Assembly: GCF_017744155.1 (NCBI RefSeq)
Contig: NZ_JAGHQT010000007.1
Coordinates: 62,001-126,000 of the forward strand
DNA: 64,000 nucleotides
Direction: 5' to 3'
Source of the DNA: Endozoicomonas sp. G2_1
GTDB lineage: Bacteria; Pseudomonadota; Gammaproteobacteria; Enterobacterales; Alteromonadaceae
Shown: positions 28,803 to 36,244 of the stretch, one piece after another
Numbering within the stretch: the first letter of the stretch is position 1
Layout: the number at the start of each line of letters is the position of its first letter
The notes under the pieces: generated by a model
Databases searched by the model: none
The model's input: the letters and a program-made list of their open reading frames with translations, nothing else
Told to the model about the DNA's origin: nothing
Program-made: the position numbers and the translations under genes

Positions 28803-29669
28803 TTGTCAGTTCAAACCGAGTTATTCACTGCACTAACAGAGCAAAATGGTGCTTGTGTCATTAATGGTCAAGTCAGTGACGTCATTAGTGTTCGAGATCG
28901 AGGTCTTGCCTACGGAGATGGTGTTTTTACGACAGGCTTAATTGACCAAGGGCGTTTGATAAATCAATCTGGACATATACAAAGGCTGGTGGAAAGTTGT
29001 CAGCGCTTAGCGTTACCAAGCCCTGATTTATCAAGCTTAACAGAGCAATTAACAAGCTTTTGCCAGTATCATCAACAAGGCGTCTTGAAAGTTATGTTAA
29101 CGGCAGGTGTTGGTGGTCGTGGCTATTCGAGGCAGGGCTTGCCTGAACAAGCGAGTCAGCTCAATGTCATCATTCAATATAGTCCTTATCCAGAGCATTA
29201 TAACGAGTGGCAGCAAAAAGGGATAAAACTAGGCATCGCTGAAACTAAATTGGGCGTTAATCCGCAACTTGCTGGTATTAAACACTTAAACCGCTTAGAG
29301 CAAGTGTTAGCGCGCAGAGAGCTTGATAACAGCGAATACGATGATTTAATTGTCACTGATTTTAACGATTGTATTATTGAAGTGTGTGCAGGTAATGTGT
29401 TCTGGCTTAAGGCGGGGAGATGGCATACACCAACCCTGGATAAAGCAGGTGTTGATGGTCTAATGCGGCAACAAATTCTCAGTAAAGTGCCAGATGTAAT
29501 CCAGTGCCGTATCAAGCGTAACGAATTTATCGAACTGATAAAATCGGAAGTAATAACTGAAATTTTTGTTTGCAACAGTGTAATGGGAGTTGTTCCGGTA
29601 AGCAGTGTTTGTGGCCAGTCGTTGGCAATGGAATGTGGTTTATCGGTTCAGGGGAGCTTTAATGACTAA
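28803..29669 (+). CDS. pabC: Aminodeoxychorismate lyase
   Basis: PLP class IV enzyme that releases pyruvate from 4-amino-4-deoxychorismate to give 4-aminobenzoate for folate. The 288 residues include INGQVSDVISVRDRGLAYGDGVFTT, the PLP lysine in LAGIKHLNRLEQVLARREL and NVFWLKAGRWHTPTLDKAGVDGLMR. The start is a TTG at 28803 with TGAGGTA upstream, giving the normal N-terminus. It overlaps mltG by eight bases, the conserved pabC-mltG-tmk-holB order. Confidence 0.95.
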   Translation: MSVQTELFTALTEQNGACVINGQVSDVISVRDRGLAYGDGVFTTGLIDQGRLINQSGHIQRLVESCQRLALPSPDLSSLTEQLTSFCQYHQQGVLKVMLTAGVGGRGYSRQGLPEQASQLNVIIQYSPYPEHYNEWQQKGIKLGIAETKLGVNPQLAGIKHLNRLEQVLARRELDNSEYDDLIVTDFNDCIIEVCAGNVFWLKAGRWHTPTLDKAGVDGLMRQQILSKVPDVIQCRIKRNEFIELIKSEVITEIFVCNSVMGVVPVSSVCGQSLAMECGLSVQGSFND

Positions 29670-30762
29670 GCGAGAACAGTTAGGTTTAGATGAAAACAAT
29701 TCAGGCGATGAAAAGGTAGAGCACAACCTTGAGCCGAGCCAAGCTGGCGCCAGTTCATCGATCAAAGCTTGGTTGATGCGCATTGTTTTAACACTATTTT
29801 TAGTGACTAGTGCATCAGGAGCTTGGTTTGCCTATAGCTTAAATAAACATCTTCATCAGTCACTTAACTTAGCCTCAGATAGTTTCGTGACGATAAAAGC
29901 TGGTGATAATATCCATCGTTTTTCTGAGCGTTTAGTCGAGAAAGGTTGGTTGGCCAACCGTTTTTGGCTGCGCAATTACGCCCGTATTTTCCCTGAATAT
30001 GCCAAGTTGAAAGTCGGCACCTATCTGATTCCAGCTAAAGCGAGTGGTTATCAATTGCTAACTCAGGTGATTAGTGGCAAAGAACATCAGTTTTCAATTA
30101 CTTTTATCGAGGGCAGTACCTTTAAAGAGTGGCTAAGTGAGTTAGCCAAACATCCGCGTTTAAACCAGACTTTATCTGAGCAGACGATCGCTGATATTTC
30201 AAATAAACTCGGTATTGCTGCGACTAATCCCGAAGGATGGTTTTTTCCAGACACTTATGCCTTTACCGCAGGGACTAAAGATATTGCTATTTTAGCGCGT
30301 GCGCACAAAAATATGCAGCAACAGCTTGAAGGTTTATGGCAACAACGAGCACTTGACTTGCCGTATCAGTCGCCTTATCAAGCCTTGATCATGGCGTCGA
30401 TTATTGAAAAAGAAAGCGGTGTCGACAGTGAACAACCATTGATTGCATCGGTGTTTATCAATCGGTTAAATCGAAAAATGCGCCTGCAAACAGATCCTAC
30501 CGTGATTTACGGTTTAGGTGAACGCTACCAAGGCGATATAAAAAGGAAACATTTACGCGAAAAAACGGCGTATAATACCTATCGCATCAACGGCTTGCCT
30601 CCTACGCCAATTGCAATGCCCGGATTGAAATCACTTACCGCGGCAATGCAACCTGCAACGAGCGAGTATCTGTATTTTGTTAGTAATGGCAAGGGCGAGC
30701 ATATTTTTTCTACCAACTTAGCCGATCACAATCGCGCCGTGCGTCGTTATCAGCTCAACTAA
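29662..30762 (+). CDS. mltG: Endolytic peptidoglycan transglycosylase MltG
   Basis: Inner-membrane lytic transglycosylase that cuts nascent glycan strands and sets their length. The 366-residue protein has a cytoplasmic, acidic N-terminus, one membrane helix at about 36-57 (WLMRIVLTLFLVTSASGAWF), a LysM-like region, then the YceG domain with the catalytic Glu in MASIIEKESGVDSEQPLIASVF and the downstream LQTDPTVIYGLGERY and TYRINGLPPTPIAMPG. The frame is open upstream, inside pabC, but the ATG at 29662 is the natural start and overlaps pabC by eight bases. Confidence 0.95.
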   Translation: MTKREQLGLDENNSGDEKVEHNLEPSQAGASSSIKAWLMRIVLTLFLVTSASGAWFAYSLNKHLHQSLNLASDSFVTIKAGDNIHRFSERLVEKGWLANRFWLRNYARIFPEYAKLKVGTYLIPAKASGYQLLTQVISGKEHQFSITFIEGSTFKEWLSELAKHPRLNQTLSEQTIADISNKLGIAATNPEGWFFPDTYAFTAGTKDIAILARAHKNMQQQLEGLWQQRALDLPYQSPYQALIMASIIEKESGVDSEQPLIASVFINRLNRKMRLQTDPTVIYGLGERYQGDIKRKHLREKTAYNTYRINGLPPTPIAMPGLKSLTAAMQPATSEYLYFVSNGKGEHIFSTNLADHNRAVRRYQLN

Positions 30763-30852
30763 GTTATGTCTGGTTGGGTGCACATTAGGTCTAGCTTAGG
30801 CCTAAGTGAGATAAAAGTTAGGTAAAAGTTTAACAGTTTTATTTGGAAGGTT

Positions 30853-31479
30853 ATGAATCAAGGTTTAATGATCGTTTGTGACGGCAGTAATGGCGCTGGC
30901 AAAACGACAGTAATTAATGAAATCGCAAGTTACGTTAGCCAACAAGGTCGTGAAGTAGTGTTGACCAGAGAGCCTGGTGGCACTGAAATTAGTGAAAAAA
31001 TACGCGATATTATCCTCGATAAAGCCAACGATAAAATGACGGACCTGACGGAGTTGTTGTTATTTGCCGCTTCTCGCGCTCAGCACGTGCAAGAAAAAAT
31101 TATTCCGGCAATTGAACGAGGCGCTGTTGTGATTAGTGATCGCTTTGATGCTGCGACCATCAGTTTTCAGCACTATGCCCGTGGTATCGACCTTGATTTG
31201 ATTAATAATATCAACCAAATTGCCAAGTCAGGTTTTGAACCTGATATGAATATTATTTTAGATCTTGACCCTAAAGTAGGCCTAGAACGTGTGCACGGCC
31301 GAGGTGATAAGCTCGATCGTATGGAAGATGAAAAAATGGACTTTTTAGTTAAAGCGAGAAACGGTTATCTCGCTCAAGCTGCAGCCAAACCAGATCGCTT
31401 TACGGTGATCGACGCCGCCAACAGCAAGCAGCAAGTAGCTCAAGATGTTATTGCTTGCGTTGCCAAGTTATTAAAATAA
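30853..31479 (+). CDS. tmk: Thymidylate kinase, divergent
   Basis: Phosphorylates dTMP to dTDP. At 208 residues it has the usual length and order of motifs: P-loop GSNGAGKTT (usually G-L-x-G-A-G-K-T/S-T), the dTMP-binding TREPGGTEISEKIR, SRAQHV, DRFDAATISFQHYARGID in place of the usual DR-S-AYQG segment, and a lid segment GRGDKLDRMED. It sits in the canonical mltG-tmk-holB position and AAGG precedes the ATG. The altered P-loop and substrate loop suggest a divergent or replaced enzyme, but the TREPGG, Gln and lid motifs support thymidylate kinase activity. Confidence 0.88.
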   Translation: MNQGLMIVCDGSNGAGKTTVINEIASYVSQQGREVVLTREPGGTEISEKIRDIILDKANDKMTDLTELLLFAASRAQHVQEKIIPAIERGAVVISDRFDAATISFQHYARGIDLDLINNINQIAKSGFEPDMNIILDLDPKVGLERVHGRGDKLDRMEDEKMDFLVKARNGYLAQAAAKPDRFTVIDAANSKQQVAQDVIACVAKLLK

Positions 31480-31503
31480 GCGTAATACGTCACTAACAGC
31501 GCA

Positions 31504-32502
31504 TCAGTTATCGGTTGCGTTGGCAATGTTTTGTTGGAACTGATAAAAACCGTTGACGACTTGCTCAGGTACTTCAACTTGCGGGTAATGACTGGCATCA
31601 GGTAAAGCAACAACATCAGCATTGTTAATCAATTGCTTATAGCGCTCGACCATGTGTTGTCCTGATATAGGGTCGAGCAGTCCGTTTATCAGCCTTAGCG
31701 GGGCTGGGCACTTTTGCAGCGCATGTAGCCATCGACTGCGATAAACTTTACGTTCATTAATGTAGCCGATGAGTTGATGAAAGCGAGCAACGCCATTGTT
31801 GTGGGAAGCTAATTGCCAAAATTGCTCAAGTTCTTCTCGCGTAGGTTGCTTGTCTGGTGCGAAAACGGCAGACAGACTTTTTTGAAAGCGCGCTTTGTTG
31901 GTCATTTTGGCAATCAAGAAGCCAATAGGGCTGTTGAGCAACTTTTGAATCAGTCGGGCGCGATGGGTTTCGGGAAACAAGCCTCCATTTAGCAAACACA
32001 CTGATTGTATCACAACGCCTTGCTCGCTGGTTTCAGCGGTTAAGCGCTCTTGGCATCTTGCGATTAACTCCTGACAAACAGTATCACCATAGTCATGGGC
32101 AAGTATATGACATTGGTTAATTGGAAGCTCACAAAGCACTGATTCGATTAAATCAGCCTGAGTCATGATTGAGTATGAGTAACGCTCGGGTTTTGCTGAA
32201 AAGCCAAAACCCATCATATCCACAGCAATTAACCGATAATCTTGTGCTAGTGTCGGCCAGATATAATGCCAATCCCAAGATGCTGTTGGAAAGCCGTGAA
32301 TTAACAATAGAACGGGCTTTTCAGCACTTGAGGCGGGCATTGGCTGGTCGTGCTTATCGCAATTGGAATCGCGATAAAAAATCTGCTGACCCTGATAGTC
32401 ATAATAACGGCCACATTTTTGCCAATTGGCAAGCGACCAAGTGCTAGGTTTGATTAGCGATGTTTGATTTGCCACATCGTTTGTTGATTTGATACCTGAC
32501 AT
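31504..32502 (-). CDS. MEST-like alpha/beta hydrolase (Asp nucleophile)
   Basis: Alpha/beta-hydrolase fold protein of 332 residues. Motifs in order: oxyanion hole LIHGFPTASWDWHYIWP, VDMMGFGFSAKPERYSYSI, nucleophile elbow LAHDYGDTVCQEL with Asp where esterases have Ser, the cap segment LLNGGLFPETHRARLIQKLL, and catalytic His in DASHYPQVE. Haloalkane dehalogenases and epoxide hydrolases also use Asp here, but the FPTASWDW, HDYGD, LNGGLFPETHR and SHYPQ blocks are those of the vertebrate MEST/PEG1 subfamily, as I recall it; the substrate is unknown even there. It starts 9 bases after the aldolase gene and is clearly in one operon with it, opposite to the surrounding tmk-holB genes. Confidence 0.82.
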   Translation of the reverse strand: MSGIKSTNDVANQTSLIKPSTWSLANWQKCGRYYDYQGQQIFYRDSNCDKHDQPMPASSAEKPVLLLIHGFPTASWDWHYIWPTLAQDYRLIAVDMMGFGFSAKPERYSYSIMTQADLIESVLCELPINQCHILAHDYGDTVCQELIARCQERLTAETSEQGVVIQSVCLLNGGLFPETHRARLIQKLLNSPIGFLIAKMTNKARFQKSLSAVFAPDKQPTREELEQFWQLASHNNGVARFHQLIGYINERKVYRSRWLHALQKCPAPLRLINGLLDPISGQHMVERYKQLINNADVVALPDASHYPQVEVPEQVVNGFYQFQQNIANATDN

Positions 32503-32511
32503 AGTGATTGA

Positions 32512-33270
32512 TTAACTTTTATAGCTAGGATCAATGCGATCAAGCTTTCGCAATAACCCCGGCCACGCCAGTGAACCGCCCAAGCCTTTGGTAACTTGTG
32601 CCGCTTGCTGGCTAATGCCATCAACAATCGCTTGTGGCACATAAACCAAATCGCTGTTGCCCGATTGAGCCATAATTTGTATGCGACATGCTCGCTCGAG
32701 GACAAACATGGCCAAAAACGCATTGGCAACGCTCGAACCTATGGTTAAGGTGCCGTGATTTCTTAGTATCATCGAATTAGTTTCACCTAGATCATCGACT
32801 AAGCGCCGTTTTTCATCGGGGTTAAGGGCGACACCTTCATAATCGTGATAGCTCAATGAAGCCAGCGGAAACAGGGAGTTTTGGCTGATGGCCAATAAAC
32901 CTTGGCGCTGAGCAGACACGGCAACACCAGCATCAGTGTGCAAGTGTAAAACGCAGTTGGCATCTTCTCTGGCCTCGTGAATGGCGCTGTGAATGGTAAA
33001 ACCAGCAGGGTTAACATCGTATTCTGATGGCATCACTTTTTCCGCATTCAAGTTTACTTTGACCAAGCTAGATGCAGTAATCTCCTCGAACATCATGCCA
33101 TAGGGATTGATTAAAAAGTGGTGGTCTGTATTGGGTACTCGAGCTGAGATATGAGTGAAAATTAAATCATCCCAACCATACAAAGCAACTAGCCGATAGG
33201 CAGCCGCTAAATCGACACGCATTTGCCATTCTTGTGCTGATACTTGTTGTTGAACATTATCTTTTGACAT
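32512..33270 (-). CDS. Class II aldolase/adducin family protein
   Basis: Member of the fuculose-phosphate aldolase/adducin N-terminal fold, about 252 residues. Metal-binding histidines are visible in CVLHLHTDAGVAVS and ILRNHGTLTIG; the N-terminal part has YGWDDLIFTHISARVP and FLINPYGMMFEEITAS, and the middle HSAIHEARED, all typical of this family. Many such proteins have no assigned reaction, so I do not name a substrate. The frame also has an ATG at 33282; the one at 33270 has GGTGGGG just upstream and the other has no ribosome binding site, but the choice is uncertain. It is the first gene of the two-gene minus-strand unit that splits tmk from holB. Confidence 0.85.
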   Translation of the reverse strand: MSKDNVQQQVSAQEWQMRVDLAAAYRLVALYGWDDLIFTHISARVPNTDHHFLINPYGMMFEEITASSLVKVNLNAEKVMPSEYDVNPAGFTIHSAIHEAREDANCVLHLHTDAGVAVSAQRQGLLAISQNSLFPLASLSYHDYEGVALNPDEKRRLVDDLGETNSMILRNHGTLTIGSSVANAFLAMFVLERACRIQIMAQSGNSDLVYVPQAIVDGISQQAAQVTKGLGGSLAWPGLLRKLDRIDPSYKS

Positions 33271-33447
33271 TTTCCCCACCATTAATTTTTTATTATTTTT
33301 AAACGATTAGTCCCTATATTTGACTATGGTTGAGCAAAATTCAAGCACCTGTTTGAATTTGCTCTCGAGAATAATCACAATCAGTGTCGATCTAAATGAC
33401 AATCTGTTGATAGAATAGTGCTGTTTATTGTTGTACTTGCTAGTTAA

Positions 33448-34416
33448 TTGGAAAATCTTTTGCCGCTATCATCAAATACCGACTATCGTTGGCTCGGCCA
33501 ATATCAGAGCCAACTGCATCAGCAATGGCAGCAGCAGCGTTTACCTCATGCCCTGATTTTTGCTGGTGTTAGTGGCGTCGGTAAGAGTGCGCTCGCCAGC
33601 TGGCTAACTCAATTGCTCGGTTGCCAGCAACCAGCTGATGGCCGAGCTTGTCGGCAATGTAAGCATTGTCAGCTAAATGTCAGTAACACCTATCCAGATC
33701 ACAAGCACCTAACACCTGATGGACAAGTAATTGGAGTTGATGATATTCGACAGCTCACAGACTTTGTTCAGAAGAGGGCGCAACTCGGTCACTTTAAAAC
33801 AGTACAAATTGATTGTGCTGATAAAATGACTGTTGCCGCGAGCAATGCCTTGCTGAAAACATTGGAAGAGCCAAGCCCAAATACTGTGATTGTGCTACTA
33901 ACAAATGATATGGCAAAGTTGTTACCGACTATTGTCAGTCGTTGCCAAGTGATTTCGATTAGGCCACCCAGTGGTCAGGCATTAGCTAATTTGTACAACG
34001 CCGAGCAGCAAGACAGCTTTGTTAACTTGTCGCAACTGCCAGAGCTCATTGACCCTGATGTCATGCAAGAGTACCACGATTTTTGTCAATTGTTGGTTGA
34101 CTATCTTCAAGGTCGCGGATCTTATCAGCAGCTCAGCGAACTATTGGTGAACCACCAACACGGTTTGCGCTGGTTAGAAAAGTATTTGGCTTATTCGGTG
34201 CGCCGTTCGGTAAAAAGCACAAGCGCTAATGCTCAGCAGTACAATAATACTTCAGCCGAGCTTGTTGAATTACCAAGCCAAGCTCAACAAATACAATCTG
34301 CGTTTGAATTGCTATTAAAATGCCAAGGCCAAATAAAACACTTGGTGCAAGTCAACAAGCGCTATATCATAGACAAGTTATTAATCGAATTAAAAAATCT
34401 CTTGGCTGTGGCTTAA
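33448..34416 (+). CDS. holB: DNA polymerase III subunit delta'
   Basis: Stator subunit of the clamp loader that loads the beta clamp. The 322 residues have the AAA+ layout: LPHALIFAGVSGVGKSAL, a zinc module of four cysteines (GCQQPADGRACRQCKHCQL, about 57-75), TLEEPSPNTVIVLLTN and the sensor SRC in TIVSRCQVI. Unlike E. coli delta', which has a degenerate P-loop, the Walker A here (GVSGVGKS) is intact. The start is a TTG at 33448; no other in-frame start preserves the N-terminus. pilZ follows after about 50 bases, as in Pseudomonas. Confidence 0.94.
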   Translation: MENLLPLSSNTDYRWLGQYQSQLHQQWQQQRLPHALIFAGVSGVGKSALASWLTQLLGCQQPADGRACRQCKHCQLNVSNTYPDHKHLTPDGQVIGVDDIRQLTDFVQKRAQLGHFKTVQIDCADKMTVAASNALLKTLEEPSPNTVIVLLTNDMAKLLPTIVSRCQVISIRPPSGQALANLYNAEQQDSFVNLSQLPELIDPDVMQEYHDFCQLLVDYLQGRGSYQQLSELLVNHQHGLRWLEKYLAYSVRRSVKSTSANAQQYNNTSAELVELPSQAQQIQSAFELLLKCQGQIKHLVQVNKRYIIDKLLIELKNLLAVA

Positions 34417-34464
34417 TACTAATTAGTACCAATAAATGCCAAATAATACGTAAATGTGTAAATT

Positions 34465-34791
34465 ATGGAAAAATTCAGCTTAGAATTTGTCAGTGATCGA
34501 GACTTGTATCAGTCTTATATGCCGTTTTTAAAACACGGCGGTATTTTCATTCGCACCCCTGAACAATACGAATTGGGCACTGAATGTGCGGTTGATATTA
34601 TGTTGCCAGACTCGCTGGAGCCATCAACGGTTGAAGGCAAAGTGTGCTGGTTGACGCCACTTGGCGCGCAAAACGGTACACCAGCTGGAGTCGGTATTAG
34701 TTTTTTGAAAGATCCTGATAATATTCGCAACCAAATCGAAAAATCGATAGCTCGGTTTTTAAATTCCTCAGAACCAACATTAACCATGTAA
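34465..34791 (+). CDS. pilZ: Type IV pilus assembly protein PilZ
   Basis: Small cytoplasmic protein of 108 residues needed for type IV pilus biogenesis, acting with PilB and FimX in other bacteria. The sequence YQSYMPFLKHGGIFIRTPEQYELG, then VEGKVCWLTPLGAQNGTPAGVGISF and a C-terminus ending PTLTM match the founding PilZ protein. The RxxxR and D/NxSxxG motifs for cyclic-di-GMP are not evident, as in that protein, so ligand binding is unlikely. The position between holB and tatD is conserved. Confidence 0.93.
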   Translation: MEKFSLEFVSDRDLYQSYMPFLKHGGIFIRTPEQYELGTECAVDIMLPDSLEPSTVEGKVCWLTPLGAQNGTPAGVGISFLKDPDNIRNQIEKSIARFLNSSEPTLTM

Positions 34792-34896
34792 TGCGACTTG
34801 CCTGCACCAAATAAGCTCAAGACAAGCCAATAGTGCCAGTAAGTTATTTAACCTTTGCTGCACCATAGATACAGACTTTACCACGAGAATAGAATT

Positions 34897-35673
34897 TTGT
34901 TTATTGACTCCCATTGCCACTTAGATCGCCTCAAGTTAGAAGACTTTGGCGACAACCTTGATAACGTATTAACCAATGCAAAAGCGGCTAAGGTCAGTGA
35001 GTTACTTTGTGTTTCAGTCACGCTGAAAGATTTTCCAGATATGGTGGCAAGTACTCAACATTTTGACAATGTTTGGTACTCATGTGGTGTACATCCACTT
35101 AATCAAGAAGATATGGTTGATAGCCAAGAGCTTGAACGATTGGCACAAACTAAGCGCGTTATTGCCGTTGGTGAAACTGGCTTAGATTACTTCTACGCGC
35201 CAGAAACGCGTCAGGTCCAACAAGATGCCTTTCGCAAGCATATTCAAGTGGCGAAAAAATTAGCCAAACCACTGATTATTCATACTAGAGATGCTCGTGA
35301 AGATACCCTTGCCATTATGCGAGAAGAGGGCGCCGAACAAGTCGGCGGTATTCTACACTGCTTTACTGAAAGTCTTGAAATGGCACAAGCTGCAATGGAA
35401 ATGGGATTTTATATCTCGTTTTCTGGCATTGTCACCTTTAAAAATGCCAGTGAGCTGCGCGATGTTGCCAAGCAAGTGCCAGATGATCGCTTATTGATTG
35501 AAACCGATTCGCCATACCTTGCTCCTGTACCACATCGAGGAAAGCAAAACCAACCGGCTTATGTCGCTGATGTCGCAAGATTTCTTGCCAGTGTCCGCGG
35601 TCAATCGGTTGAACAAATCGCTGAAATCACCTCAAACAACTTCAGACGCTTGTTTCCTGAAACTGCAAGGTAA
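34897..35673 (+). CDS. ycfH: TatD family metal-dependent hydrolase (YcfH type)
   Basis: TatD-fold metal-dependent DNase or deacylase, TIM-barrel, about 258 residues. The N-terminal metal pair is in FIDSHCHLDRLKL, further ligands in VAVGETGLDYFYAPE, IIHTRDAREDTLAIM, ILHCFTES and ETDSPYLAPVPHRGKQNQP. These blocks match E. coli YcfH closely. A TTG at 34855 extends the frame by 14 residues, but the TTG at 34897 gives the family start (M)FIDSHCH, so I choose it; the ribosome binding site (ACGAGAATAGAA) is weak. It is the last gene of the yceD-to-tatD cluster. No terminator is seen before repeat copy D. Confidence 0.92.
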   Translation: MFIDSHCHLDRLKLEDFGDNLDNVLTNAKAAKVSELLCVSVTLKDFPDMVASTQHFDNVWYSCGVHPLNQEDMVDSQELERLAQTKRVIAVGETGLDYFYAPETRQVQQDAFRKHIQVAKKLAKPLIIHTRDAREDTLAIMREEGAEQVGGILHCFTESLEMAQAAMEMGFYISFSGIVTFKNASELRDVAKQVPDDRLLIETDSPYLAPVPHRGKQNQPAYVADVARFLASVRGQSVEQIAEITSNNFRRLFPETAR

Positions 35674-35736
35674 CCTTCCAGATATAGATAGATGTCCAGC
35701 TTGACGAGTATCAGTAAAGTTGGCATTTTTTGTGAG

Positions 35737-35940
35737 CATATGCGCTCCTTGCCATCTGACATACACGGAAGTATTAATGCCTTGGGAGCCACGGATGGCG
35801 TTAAAGGCCATGCACCGCGCTATTGCCGACATGGACGTCGGTACATAAAGGTTTGCAGGAGCATAAACCTCGTGCCGACATGGACGTCGGTACTTAGACT
35901 TTGTCTGGAACAATAAGTCTGACCGTTCTTTCATGAACAT
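35737..35940 (-). repeat. Dispersed hairpin repeat, copy D (inverted, expanded)
   Basis: Read on the minus strand it starts at the T-run of the terminator at 35941: hairpin I GTTC/GAAC (35925-35938), GGTCAGACTTATTGTTCC, hairpin II CGAC/GTCG, then CAATAGCGCGGTG and finally CAAGGAGCGCATATG. Hairpin II occurs twice as identical 21-base segments (35824-35844 and 35873-35893). Between them AGGTTT and AAACCT enclose GC-AGGA-GC (plus strand). Hairpin III is replaced by a longer stretch of different sequence. Confidence 0.8.
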
Positions 35941-35973
35941 AAAAAAGGCCCGAAACAGAGACTGCTTCGGGCT
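35941..35973 (-). terminator. Orphan minus-strand terminator
   Basis: On the minus strand GCCCGAAGCAG pairs with CTGTTTCGGGC around TCT and is followed by CTTTTTT. The single non-Watson-Crick position is G-U on the minus strand but A-C on the plus strand, which favours a minus-strand RNA. No minus-strand gene lies upstream before the spmAB gene, so the transcript it ends is unknown. Confidence 0.7.
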
Positions 35974-36118
35974 CAGGGGAATGGCTCATTGGCATGAGCC
36001 GTGCGCTATTTAACTGTTTACAAAATTACCCGTTAAGTACGAGATATTAGCGAGCACTGAATAATTTATTTGTACAGTTTTTGAACGATAAGATAAGTGT
36101 AGTGCAGCTTCTTTAAAA

Positions 36119-36152
36119 AGCGAATTTTATTCGCTAAATTCAGCGAGTTTTT
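36119..36152 (+). promoter_or_regulatory. Mutually exclusive hairpins upstream of spmAB
   Basis: ATTCGCT (36129-36135) can pair with the preceding AGCGAAT (7 bp) or, through TCGCT, with the following AGCGA (36142-36146), which is followed by GTTTTTG. On the minus strand the first hairpin is itself followed by TTTTT. This may be a weak attenuator or just overlapping terminators. Confidence 0.35.
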
Positions 36153-36244
36153 GTCTGACAATGTGATGGTAATTTTCAATGATTTGTTTTTCCTGATAAT
36201 TTTAGTGCTAAGATAATTCCAGTGTCATTTTTAGTGAGCTCGTC

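Larger units (their letters stand above)
35674..36244. other. Intergenic region holding repeat copy D and an orphan terminator
   Basis: About 570 bases without a credible gene. It contains repeat copy D (35737-35940, inverted), a minus-strand terminator hairpin (35941-35973), a second hairpin GGCTCAT/ATGAGCC (35983-36000) and alternative stems before the spmAB start (36119-36152). Frames read by the repeat on either strand show no conserved protein. Confidence 0.6.

Noticed and set aside
35632-35940. Minus-strand open frame of 102 residues over repeat copy D
   Set aside because: It starts in the repeat and ends in tatD antisense; its similarity to the other repeat translations is due to the DNA element.
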